Shown: piece after piece, positions 41,098 to 53,200 of the stretch | How positions within the stretch are numbered: the stretch's first letter is position 1 | Layout: every line of letters starts with the position of its first letter | Origin: Acanthochlamys bracteata | Lineage: Eukaryota > Streptophyta > Magnoliopsida > Pandanales > Velloziaceae | Assembly (NCBI GenBank): GCA_019914995.1 | Contig: CM034141.1 | Coordinates: 930,001-994,000, forward strand | Length of the DNA: 64,000 bases | Direction of reading: 5' to 3' | Position numbers and translations under genes: made by a program | The notes under the pieces: generated by a model | What the model was told of the DNA's origin: nothing | What the model saw: the letters and a program-made list of their open reading frames with translations, nothing else | The model's database searches: none

Positions 41098-44000
41098 ATG
41101 AAGGGAGGAACTGTGCAGATTAATTGGCACGATACTCAACCTGTCCTCACCCTTGATTTCCATCCTGTTTCCGGCCTTCTTGCCACCGGCGGCATTGATC
41201 GTGACATCAAGGTAAAGATTTGGTTTTTCTTTGTATTATGAATTCTTATTGGTTTTATTTTTTTCTTTATTTATTTTTTATTTGGGTATGAAAAAGTTTT
41301 AATTGTGATACGAAAAAAATTAATTGATGAGTTTTGGTATATGGGAATGAATCTAGCAGTGAATTTTTGGTTAATTGGATCATTGGTCTTGTACCTACAC
41401 GTTTCCGCTTGATAAGGTTATAATGTGGATTATTTGGGGTTGATAGGTTCCATAAATTTTCTTTTTTCCCTTAGATATTGTTTTGTTTTATCATAGGAGG
41501 AGTATTAAAAACTTCTGGTTATCATTTGAGAAAGATTCAATTTTGATAGGATTAGTATATGGGTACTTTATATGATAGCACCGAATTTCATTTGAACTCC
41601 GTTGATTTCTTTCTGAATTTTGTTAGTGCAATAATTCTAGCTGTATGATAGCTAGCTATTGTGAAATTTGAATTCCCGAAAGCCTGCACAACTAGGAACT
41701 TTGTTCTAGTGAAGCATATTGGATATAATAAAAACATTAGATACAGATACCAACATATGTTTCACACGATGTCTATGTGATGTTGGTGAATCTCTCAAAT
41801 TTGCAGCTTTGGATAGTGTCTCCTACTGAATCACAGAAGAAATTTCCAGCGGTTACCTATAAGAGCAGTCTTTCTTACCATGGCTCTGCTGTAAATATAT
41901 TGCGGTTCTCACCATCTGGTATGCTTATAAATACATGACTTTTTTCTTCTAATATCTACTTTGGGTTTCATTTTCCTTGCAAAGAAGTCTATTCGTGCAA
42001 TTCTAATTCAATATCTTACATAGAACTGGTGCTGATGCTTTCTTTTGCAGGAGAGTTTCTTGCATCTGGTGCTGATGGTATGAATACATAATCAATGTTG
42101 GTTACCTTTCCTCAAAAATTAGTGCATTCATTATCTTTCTTGTACATAAGGAATTATGCAGCTAGTAGCCTAGTACTTTATAGTTCCAAGTAAGCAAGAT
42201 TTGACACATGCATTTCCAACCTGCAGGAGGTGAATTGGTCATATGGAAACTGCAATCTGCTGATGAACCTCATGTCTGGAAAGTATTCAAGACGTTGTTG
42301 TAAGATCTCTATACAGAATCCATGCGTTCTGATCTTCCAGAGTTACATATATATAGAAATTCTGTTGGTCAGATTTTGTTTTATTAGTTGTATGTCCATA
42401 CAGTTATACATCTCCATATGTTTTGATGGTCAGATTTCATCGCAAGGATGTGCTTGATCTTGAATGGTCTGCTGATGGTGTATTTCTTGTTTCTGGTTCA
42501 GTTGACAATTCATGCATTCTGTGGGATGTCAATAAAGGTATATATTGATGAAAGTCATTCTGGATTGGGATTTATTAGTTACTAAAATGATCTGCATTTT
42601 TCAGGTTCAGTTCATCAAATCTTGGATGGCCATCTCCATTATGTTCAAGGTGTTGCATGGGACCCTTTGGGCCATTATGTTGCTTCCCTCAGTTCAGACA
42701 GAAGTTGCCGTATATATGCGAAGAAGACCCAGAAGAAGACCAGGGGGCCTGAGAAAGTAAATTACGTATGCCAGCATGTACTGTCTAAGCCAGAGCCGCA
42801 TAAGCAAGATGAGGCCAAGGTATAAGTGCAATCTGTACTTTGATTCTCACTAGGTATAAAGTGTATATGATGCAACTATCAACTGTGGTCTTCATTTCAG
42901 CCTCTTTCGACTAGATCACATCTTTTTCATGATGAAACACTGCCATCCTTCTTCAGGAGATTGGCATGGTCACCTGATGGATCGTTCTTGTTAGTACCAG
43001 CTGGTAAGGTTCAGTTACATGGATTTTAAACTCGAGCTTGCAAAGCCGGCTTCCCCAACAGGTTTGCTAGCCACAAGCAAGCTATTCATGTGTTAAAATT
43101 GATGCTTTTGCCTTTTCAGGAATATGCAAATATTCATCTGCATCTGAAACTGTAAATACTGCTTATATTTTTTCAAGGAAGGATTTCTCAAGGTAGACAT
43201 CTTTTGACATTCGGTTCAATTTTTTGCTAATTCGTTAATTCCAAAACACTGTTAGGATTAATGTATCTAACAAGCTGGGGCCTGGAGGTTTCCTCTTTTT
43301 TCACTTAATTTCTAGAGCCTTGCTTAATTTCAAATATTGTTTGGCCCACTCATCAACATAGAAATGGCTTTTTGTTCGCTACCATCACTACTGGTACTTA
43401 GTTATGTCAAGATATCTTCAGTGCTTGTAGATTGTACTTCTCTTCTAATGGATAGTCTTCTTTTTCTTTTTCATTTTTTTTTTTTTTGGGCTCATTAACA
43501 CTGAATGGAGTAAAATATGACGCTTTATAGATCTGATATCACTTTGGAATGGTTTAGGCCTGCAATACAACTTCCAGGAGCTAGCAAGCCAATTGTTGCT
43601 GTACGCTTCTGCCGTGTTCTTTTCCATCTTAGAGGTACCAATTCAGGTAATTGGTTACCACCTGAGTCTGAATTTTGGGTTTCTGTTTCTACAGAAACTG
43701 ATTATATGCATATAACTATTTTGGAGCAGATAGTTCCTTCAAACTTCCATATCGAGTTGTGTTTGCTGTTGCAACCTTAAACTCTCTCTATATATACGAC
43801 ACAGAGTGTCCTGTTCCAATAGCAGTATATGCTGGTCTTCATTATGCAGCCATCACAGATATTTGTTGGTTAGTTTGTTTCCCTTATCCATTTTGTCTCG
43901 GTGTGCATTCATCTAGTAGTTTACAGTTACTACTTGCTATCCTTCTTCTTGCAAGGTCTTCTAATGGAACATATCTGGCATTGTCATCTCGAGATGGATA

Positions 44001-44837
44001 CTGTACCATTGTAGAATTTGAAAACGATGAACTAGGAAGACCATTCTCTACAGGTAAGATATGATTAAGCATAGAAAAGTTACTTTGCTGTGCCTTTGAG
44101 CTTTCAGTATAGTATGTTAAAGCTGTAGAGTTATATACTTCCATTCTCTCTTGTTCAAAAACAGATGCTTCCTAGAAAATAGAACACTTGTTAAAAGAAC
44201 GGATTCAGGTTTAGAAAATCATCACTTTACTTGATAATGTGTATACCTTCCTAGAAATGGGCTATCAATTGTAGTACATTATGAATCACATTGTCATAAG
44301 GGTTCTGTGAGAAATATCTAGCTAGATGCTTTTAGGAGTTATTATTGGAAACGCTTTCATTTATTCCTTTTGGGGAGATGTCTAGCTTTGATTTTGTATA
44401 GCAAAGTAGACTTTGCTTCTATTTGATGTTTGTTTCTGTGGTCTCTAATTGTCATTAATGCAGATAAATCTATGCATAAAGAAAGTATGGGAAATGCAAG
44501 CCCCTTAACCATGAATCCAAACGTCATGGATGCAATGGATATTGACAATGCTAAAGAAACCAAAGTTGAACCAGATAAATCTCCAAACCTCACCGAACGT
44601 AAAAAGGAACTATCTGCTTCAGGCAAGAACTCTGAAACAAGTGGAACTTCCAAGAAGCGGATTACACCAATGGCAATTAGTCATCCCACAACTAAAGAAC
44701 CTAGCATCACCATTAACATGGATACTAATGAAGGTTCAAAAGGCAAAGAAGGTAAGGAGGAGAAAGCTGCCCCAGCTAAGAGCTCTGATTCCAGTAAAAC
44801 CTCAAAGAAAAGGATCACACCAGTAGCTATCAACTAG
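41098..44837 (+). CDS. FAS2: Chromatin assembly factor 1 subunit FAS2 (CAF-1 p60 homologue)
   Basis: Twelve coding exons: 41098-41211, 41807-41918, 42051-42077, 42227-42299, 42434-42537, 42605-42819, 42901-43003, 43120-43192, 43558-43646, 43730-43868, 43956-44053 and 44464-44837. They give 506 residues with every phase consistent. FAS2 is the WD40 subunit of the nuclear CAF-1 complex (FAS1, FAS2, MSI1), which loads H3-H4 onto DNA behind the replication fork. The start [20 protein letters not shown] is diagnostic of the p60 family. WD repeats can be read from [89 protein letters not shown] and [16 protein letters not shown]. The last 125 residues are a Lys/Ser/Thr-rich disordered tail with a repeated [10 protein letters not shown] / [10 protein letters not shown] motif. 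Exon 3 is a 27-base micro-exon. The leader has a (GAA)n run. Confidence 0.95.
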
Positions 44838-45097
44838 AGGATATAGCTCTTTCCCACTTTCTACTTTGTTGCAGGCATGATGTTGTTTTGCATTATGGCC
44901 ACTTTGTGAAAGTACGATTCCACTCTTTTTTACTAGTTGTAAAAATTGTGTTAAGAGTTGTTTGTACTTAGTAGAATGTGCTCTGCTACTGGAGTAGGTT
45001 TAGCTTTCAATGAGAGCTGAGAAGGAATCAAATTTTAATTTCTTGATACAGACATTGATCGAGAACAATTTCAGTACGTGTTCATTTCAAAGTGATT

Positions 45098-46325
45098 CTA
45101 CAGCATTACTTCTCTGTCAAAAATCCAGCTGAACTTGACTGCAAGCTGCGGCTTCTTCACCGCCCTCTCGTCGGCTCTTTCTTGCATTCGCCTTATCTTC
45201 TTCGGCAACCCGCAAACGAAGTCCCTTGCCTTCCTTCCTTCTCCACTTAGCCCATCTTCCAACCGGTCCAGCTTCCATCTCTCCACCAAGAACTCAATGA
45301 TCCCCGCATAGTCTCCCGCCGTGTAAACTCCCAGCCTCTGGGCTGCTGCCGAGAAATTGTCAAACAGATTCAAATCTCTTCCGTCAGTCATCAAATGTGC
45401 CGGCATTGTTATTCTTTTCTTCATCATAGCAGCTATTGCAAGCACTGCACCATCTGGGTCAAGTTCCAAAAGCTTCTCCACAATCTTAGCGTACGCATTC
45501 TCGTGCCTTTTCTCATCGGCAGCAATCGTGCCGCAGATACGCGCGAGCACGTTGTCTCCGTGCTGCTTCGCGAGCCGTGCTGTATTACCATGAGATATAA
45601 ACGTGGCCCGTTCTTGGAACGAAGTGTACACGAAGCCAAGGTACGGGTTGTTCTCCGTCCCTGGATCCTGTCAAGCGTTAACTTTCTCAATTAATAAAAG
45701 AGAAGAATCAATTCAAAATAAGTAAATATAATCAAACTTAATTAGCGCACACCATTCCGGCGCCGATGAGGTACTGCAACGTTCTCTCGATCATTTTCAT
45801 ATCGACACGCCCTGAAAGAAATAGATATTTTCTGAGGAGATCACCGTGCCTGTTCTCCTCAGCCGTCCACGCTCTAGTCCACAGCGCCCACGGACAACTG
45901 CTTGCTCCAGTCTCATCTCGAACTCCGTCAAGCGTATTAATCATTGTCTGGTAAGTAGGCAATGCTTCCTCAGTAACCATATCGCCGACAAGCACCACCC
46001 AGTACTCATCTGACAACGACGCAGCACGTTGTCTTAGCTCCATTACCTCGTCGAAGAATTTTTCGGATGAAGAGTCTGGTAAGAAGTCTGAGGGTTGCCA
46101 GCATTGTTCTACTGGTTTTAAAAGAGGGAGTATTGAATGTGTAGCCCATGATTCAAGTGACCGAAATATCTCAGCTTTCTCCGGCGGAAGCGAGTGCATT
46201 GTGCCGCGGTCTTTCGCCGGCGCTGCCACCGTTACTGCTGCTCTGCAACGCCGGGAAACAGTTAATGCAACGTTCTGGTTTTGGTGGAGGGACAAGAACT
46301 TGCTCTGCACATTAGTTGCTAACAT
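45098..46325 (-). CDS. Stearoyl-ACP (acyl-ACP) desaturase, plastidial
   Basis: Two exons, 46325-45753 and 45667-45098, across a GT-AG intron give 380 residues. The enzyme is a soluble plastid di-iron desaturase that inserts a double bond, normally at delta-9 of stearoyl-ACP, using ferredoxin and O2. The first 35 or so residues (Ser/Arg/Val/Ala-rich, no acids) form a plastid transit peptide. All six iron ligands can be placed: Glu119 ([11 protein letters not shown]), Glu157 and His160 (AEENRHG), Glu210 ([11 protein letters not shown]), and Glu243 and His246 (DEKRHE). Other hallmarks are [37 protein letters not shown] and the end [10 protein letters not shown]. Substrate chain length and regiospecificity cannot be settled by reading. 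The gene is tail to tail with FAS2, with stop codons 260 bases apart. Confidence 0.94.
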
Positions 46326-49010
46326 GTTGGCTACAAAAGAAAATTTGTCAAAAAGCTTGTAAAAGAAACTTTGCTACTTGATGAAATCATTGGTGTAATG
46401 TTTGTGCTTTATAGGATATTTTATTCCAATATTACCCTTGTTAAACAAATAAAAATTAGGTTGGAAATTATGTGAATGTATGGATACTGAATGAGGGGCA
46501 GAAATGGAAACGAGTGAAGAGGATGTAGAAAGCCATCTAAATAAAATCAGTGGGTGCAGTGGTTTTTGTTGGAAAATTTCTGTGGGTTCTTTCGCTCTGT
46601 GTCTATGCACTGGTTTCATCGATGGATTTAAATTTCAGTAATGTCAATTAAGTCCTTGTTATTGTTGGTTCTAAGAAAAGATAAGAATTCAAAGAAGTAA
46701 ACCCTAAACTTAATATAGTAAAAAGAGTTTTTACTATTGCGTTATTGGAAAACTAGATTTTAAAAAATATTTAGAAGAGATTTTCAAATAAAATTTTTTA
46801 AATAGAAAATATTTTTATTTTTTTATAAAAAATATAAAATAATTAATAAAAAATTTATTATATAAAATTATTTTAAATTTTTTAAATTTTGAAATAAATT
46901 TCTAAATACTTATTAAAAATATAAAACTAAAAATTTAAAAATTATTTTTTAAAAAAGTAATATCGAACGCTCTCTCAAATTTTAAAATCATTTTTCAGTA
47001 AACTTTTTAATATTTTTTATAAAATTTTATTATTATTATATTTTAAAATTAAATATAAAACTTAATTTTGAAAATTAAATAAAAATATTTTTTCAAAAAA
47101 ATGCTCACACATCCCTAGTTTTCAAAATCGTTCACAAACATCTAAAATCAGTGCAAAACGCCCCCTACGAATATCTATAATATTAACTCTTCTGCAAAAA
47201 CTTGCAAGTTGCAACCTTCGTCAGCAATAAAGAAGAATTAATATGGTCACGTACGCGATTCCTCTCAGCAGGGCTGCAGCAGCATTAATGTTAGACGAAG
47301 AAGACGACCAATCTCAAACTCTCACCGCCGCCGACAACAACGACACCAAAGGTTCTATTAGAATCTTAACTAAGATTCTTTCGTTTAAATAATATCATAA
47401 AATCAAAATTTTAAAATAAAATGATAAAATTTTATATAGCGATAAATTTTATAAAATTTTTTTTAATACCAATAAAAATTTTTTATGAAAAAAATTAGTA
47501 TATTTAAAAAATTCTAAAGTTTTTTTATATTTAACAAAAAATTTCTTTTATATTTTATAAAAAAGTTTTCAAATTACATTTTTTAAAAAAATCTTCAAAA
47601 TTTTATAGATTACTTTCTAAAAACTTTATAAAAATCTCTTTCAAATATAATTAATTATAAAAATATTTTCAAAAATAAAATCGTATAAGATCGTAAAAAT
47701 ATTAAAATTTTATCGATTTTAAAATTTAAATCAAAATCTATGTGAAATGTTACTTTAAAAAAATTTTAATTAAAATCGAAATCATTTTGATGAAATAAAA
47801 TTATAAAATTATAATATTTTAAAATTAAAATTAAATTTTTGATAACTTTTACGACACAGGTCTTCTTTTGCATGCATTATCTCCTTTCACGTTCACATCT
47901 TCATCTACCGTGACGGAATAATTAAGATCGGCAAATAACCAGGAACGAGACAGTTTCTTGAACAATATATAAGTGAAGATTTCGACCTCAAGAAACTCTT
48001 CTTTCTCCTCCTTTTTCACGAGATTGCAGATAGCTGCCATGCAAGTTAGCCCAATAGCTTGGGCTATATCCTTATCTATGGCCCAGTAAAGGTTGACTTG
48101 GGCCTTTTAATTCTTAATGTTGATCCAACTAAGCTATAATAGTATGGCCTAATCTAACCATTACAAAGAAATTAAGATATTAATGACTTGATTTATCCAA
48201 AAAACAAAAAATAAATAAACAAAAATAAAACTATGGGATCGTTTTGCGAAACTTTTCATTTTTTTCCATTTACTTTCAATTTTTCATTTCTAATAAACCT
48301 TATACAATAATTAAATATATCCTTTAAATATTTAGAAAATATAAATATTTATGCTACAAATTTTTTTTATATATAATTTTAAGATAAAAACTAAATTTTG
48401 TTTCGCAACAAGTTTAAAGTAAATTTTTGTTAGAAAGATTTTTATTTAAACACTTTCAAATAAACTCCTCTCGCGGAGCTTTCTTATAATATGATTTTGA
48501 ATTTATTGTCACATAGAAATAAAATTTACTGTAGTAGTTTGACAATATTTATTATACTATTTTTATTCTAAATGTACTTTTATATTTTTTAATAAATATA
48601 TTATAATATATTTAAAAATTGAAAACTATCGAGAATTATATATTATATAATTTTATATATTGTATAATTTTATTTTTTTAATAAAAAACTAAAGTCATTT
48701 AAATAAAACTTCAACATTGAAGTTTTTATAAGTTGTTAATATAAATTGTTGATTTATGTCTAAGACCTAATAAACAACTAAATATATCTTATAAAATTTC
48801 CAACTAACCAATATTAATTTGCAGCCGTACTGATAAGATCAATCTGTACGATCACATGTTTGAGTGTCATTATCTTAAACTTAGAAATTTCTATGATTTA
48901 TTTTTTACTTAATTAATTTGTTGTTACCGACTGTTGAGCTAGAAATATTAATAAAGTTGGGGGTTGATTACTTCTTAAGGAAAAAATAAAATATTTTAAT
49001 CTTACTTATA
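46326..49010. other. A/T-rich intergenic DNA with a small G/C-richer island
   Basis: 46326-46650 is the desaturase leader and promoter. 46770-46976 ends with CGAACGCTCTCTC and belongs to the TTTGG/CGAACGC element family. Between 47240 and 48060 two short stretches are more G/C-rich: an open frame at 47242-47391 starting MVTYAIPLSRAAAALM, and a minus-strand frame at 48040-47849 starting MAAICNLVKKEEKEEF. I recognise neither and do not call them genes. Confidence 0.4.
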
Positions 49011-49018
49011 CTCTATAG

Positions 49019-49778
49019 CAATATTGTTAAAATCAACCCGGTGGTTGACATTGAATGTTATCGGGTCATCGGGTTACCGGTTAACTCACCGGATTAACGG
49101 ATTGATCTACTGGATCAAATCGGATTTATTAAATAAATATTAATATTATAAATATAGTATATATATTATATAATATTTACTGTAACAGTTATTTAAAATT
49201 TTCTTGAAACATGATTATATACAATAATTTTAAATATATTTTTTGAAGTTACATTTTTTATTTTTGAAGCAATAGTTTTCAAGAATCAATACAATAACCA
49301 AAAAGTTCAAGATATTAAAAATCTTAATATTTTAAACATTACAAATTAGCTACGTTATATGTAATTATGTATAACTATTTGTTGTCTTATATATATATAG
49401 TAAGGATCAGCAGAGTAGAAATGGTTCGACGACGATCAATAGAGCGTGATAACAGTAGCAATGATCGGCGCCGAGAACGATAATAAAAAAATAGATTAAC
49501 CGGTTAGGGAGACGGAGGGTTAAAAAACTTAATAGAAATAACTCGAAGCAGCAAAATAACTAAAAAAGCGATCATATTTTAATTTTTTATTTTTTTAATA
49601 ATCATACCGGGTCAACCCATTATATCGGGTCACCGGATTATTCAAAAATCGGTCGGATCGATCGGGTTTTATCGAATTTATTGCATATCGAGTTATGCTG
49701 CTCACCTAAGCTGGAATAGTGCCGGATTGCCGAATTTTGGGTCAACCAGTCCGGATCGGATTGGGTTTTAAAACACTG
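49019..49778. mobile_element. Non-autonomous hAT-like transposon
   Basis: A 760-base element. The left end CAATATTGTTAAAATC and the inverted right end CAGTGTTTTAAAACCC are imperfect terminal inverted repeats of the CA-starting hAT style. The flanks CTCTATAG (49011-49018) and GTCTATAG (49779-49786) form an 8-base target duplication with one mismatch, the size expected for hAT. Unlike its surroundings, the sub-terminal parts are G/C-rich, with repeated CCGG/GGGTCA words (for example CGGGTCACCGG). No transposase frame is present. Confidence 0.65.
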
Positions 49779-50226
49779 GTCTATAGACGGCGAAATACAA
49801 AAACAAAAATTATCAAATCTAAACTTTTTGTTCTAAAAAAAAAAAAATTTCAAAACTTGAATAGTTGAATGTGTCCAAGCTCCACCTTATTAAACCTTCC
49901 AAAAATACACCCAACAAACGACAAGAAAAATCCCGACTTCTTTCTTTCATTTCACTCCAAATATTCCCAAATTACCCTTCTCTCTCCACTTTTCTGGACA
50001 AATATATAACAGCCTTCCCTTTCTTTCCCTTAACCTTCCCAACTTGTTCACCACCACCTTGTCTGCTCTGCTCTTCTCTTCATTTCCTTATCTCTCTCTA
50101 TCTTTCTTCTCAAATTAGGGTTAGAGTTTTCTTGATTCAATTCTTATTCGCATTGATTTGATTGATCAGATCAAGAAGAAGATTATTGTAATCAAACTTA
50201 CTTGAATTTGAATCCCTTGTTGTTTT

Positions 50227-50278
50227 ATGTAATGGTGATTGTTGTTAGATCGATCATTCCTTTAATAAGATGAGATGA
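50227..50278 (+). promoter_or_regulatory. Chain of overlapping upstream start-stop frames before the TBL start
   Basis: ATGTAA at 50227-50232 is a minimal start-stop. Its last A begins ATG at 50232, opening a 13-codon frame that stops at 50271-50273. That stop overlaps an ATG at 50270 (ATG AGA TGA), whose stop overlaps another ATG at 50275. The main ATG follows at 50280. AUGUAA start-stops are known to stall ribosomes and govern mRNA stability in boron-responsive NIP5;1. The transcription start here is unknown. Confidence 0.6.
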
Positions 50279-50279
50279 A

Positions 50280-53200
50280 ATGGGGAGTGGGAGTTTATGC
50301 CGGAGCTCATCGGCACGGCTCACTCCACGGAGCCATAGCTTCAACAGTCCTAGATTATCATCTAACCCCATTGGTGCTGCCCGTAAATCGTTCTTCTTTT
50401 CGCCTGAACTCCATTTCACGACGCTTGCTTTTGTATTCTTCGCTGCTGCGTTGTTTTTGGTTCTTGCTTGTGCGATTTATCTCTATGTGTTTAGAAATTT
50501 CGGGCACGTGAGATATGTATCTGGGTTTGTTGATTCTAGTGAGTACTGTGATGTGTTTGATGGAAGCTGGGTGCCGGATGATGGGTACCCGTTGTATAAC
50601 AGCTCTGAGTGTCCTTTTGCGGAGAGAGGGTTTAATTGTTTGGCTAATGGAAGGAAAGATACTGGGTACTTGAGGTGGCGGTGGAAGCCTCATGGATGTG
50701 ATGTTCCACGGTTTGATGTTAGGGATATTTTGGAGAGATTGAGGGGGAAGAGGATTGTTTTTGTTGGTGATTCAATGAGCAGGACGCAATGGGAGTCAAT
50801 GATATGTATGCTTATGACAGGGGTTGATGACAAGAAGAGTGTGTACGAAGTGAACGGGAATCAGATTACTAAAACTATCAGGTTTCTGGGTGTTCGGTTT
50901 GAAACATTTAATCTTAGCGTGGAGTTCTTCCGTTCAGTTTTTCTAGTGCAGCCCAGTCCTCGGCCTAGACATGCACCAAAGAGGGTTCAATCTACACTCA
51001 GACTGGATAAGTTGGATGATATAAGTACCAAATGGGTAGATGCGGATGTTTTGGTCTTCAACACTGGGCATTGGTGGACACCGACCAAACTCTTCGACAT
51101 GTAAGCACTTTGTTTTCACATTCGAGTTGCTTTTATTAAATATTAGAAAATTGATATTGAGAAATTTAGTGAATCATCTCCAAAAAAAAGGAAGTAAACA
51201 ATCTAGTGTAGGTCTTCTTTCTTGTTACTAAAATATGATGTTAAATTATGCTCTGAATTTCTTAATTTGGTCCCTAGAATCAGTTGTTTTACATAGTTTG
51301 GTATGCTGTACATGATATACATGAAAATGCAATAGAAAGAAATAGACAAAGACATAAGAAGAGGTAACATTGAAGTTAACAGTCCAAAGTAGTAGTTTCA
51401 GTCAAACAAAATGTTATATCCAATTACTAATTGAAAGCTATGAAATTGACCATCACCAACTCTTGCTATTATGGGAAAAAGTAGTCGTAACCATTAGAGC
51501 TATTCAGGTAATCAGAAGAAAACTAGTAAGGTAGTAACTTTCTACTTTTGCCGAAGCATGTTGAAGCAAAGTAATAAAACTTATAGATAGATTTGAGTAA
51601 TGGGAGTCACCATCCACCCTACTAATACAAAGTTTTACTTTCTTAGTTAATGAATTCCATTAATGAGCTATTAATGGATTATCACACATGATTTATCTAA
51701 TGCTAATTAGTTGAATTTAGAAAATAATCCGCGTTACCTCAACTTAACAATTAGAAGCCTAATAGCTATTTATGTTCTTAAAAAATTTTGGCTCCTTCGA
51801 AGCTAGTTTTCTATTTGGTTTAGGTTTGAATGTACAATGTTTTTACCTTGAACCCATCTTTTAAGTTGTTACTGCCCTCTATATTCTAATAATAAGAAAG
51901 TTGTATGAATTTATCTCCAAAGAAAAAGGTAAGAAAATATGAATTTGGTACATGTATCGAGTTAGTTTGGGTTGGTTGAACCAATGCTATATTGGTATGA
52001 TGTTTCTTAAGGGACGGACTAAAAGATATGGATTGAAACTTTAAAGTGAATATCACCCTTCAAGTGCTGTCTGAAAACTTATTAACTACAGTCTATTTGA
52101 AGATTTATTGTCCCACCTCACCTCTTCAACATGAATTCTTAATGTTGTTCTTAATTAGCAGTTGAAAAGTCAAACTTGGAAGAAAAAAAACATTTTAGGT
52201 AATATTAATGAATTCTTCTTCAATCATGTTGTAGTATATTAAGCAAGACTCCGCTATGTAGATCCTTTCACGAAGAATCCATACTATAAAGATTTCACAG
52301 GATTGTACTTGTGATGGCCAACCTAACCCAAAATCAACACATGCAGAGTATGGAAATATGGATGAATAAATTCGTTTAAGTTTTTGCATGCAAACGATTA
52401 CATAAAGATCATGGAATCGATGAAGTGGATGTTCATATGACCTCAAGTTCTACCTTCTGGAAGAATCGGTGAGAGTTGTGAAGGATTGGTGTCTCCTAGG
52501 TTGATGATATGTAGTCCTTTCATTGAGCATTGATATGATGCCAACTTACAACCACATTGAGAAATCAATATCTTGAGGTTTAGATCCCTTTTCTATCTAG
52601 TTTTTAATGAGTTGTAATTTTGTATTAAAGATCACTAAACATTTTGAGTTCTGCGCAAAGGAACTGGTTGGATTTCATAGGCTATGCTCGAAAAAAAGTA
52701 TTGCTAGTTCGACAAGATCATAGTAATATACGATGAACAAATGTGATGGCTAACTCTGGTTAATTATTTTTATGATGATATTCTAGTTGTCAATTTCTTA
52801 GTTTTTTACTTGAATTTAATTATAGTAGTTGATGATTAATGCTCTATTTATTTCTACGTTGTTTATTACTACCTAAAACCAATTTTCTTTTTCAAGTCCG
52901 TATATTAGGGTAGTGCCATTTGTCAAGTCCATCATTTTCAGCAAAGCTTGATGTCGCTAAATCTGCACCACTCTTCCCACCATTAGAAACCATCATAGTC
53001 CTGTCTTCAGCTATTCCTTCTATCCATCCCAGCCGGAAAGATCTTCAAAACTTAAAACTTTCTCCAAAAATTCCTTTGTTTTTTATCTATTTGTCTATTT
53101 TGTTGATCTTTTTTCATTTGCTTTCATCCTTCTTATCGAATGTTCATAACTAACACTAGTAACAAATTAAATTAATACCATTTATCAAACTCAATTAAAA

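Noticed and set aside
44530-44826. 98-codon frame starting [10 protein letters not shown]
   Set aside because: Shifted frame inside the last FAS2 exon; the FAS2 frame continues with consistent splice phases.
52195-52446. 83-codon minus-strand frame in TBL intron 1
   Set aside because: I considered a retroelement fragment, but no recognisable motif or paired end supports it.
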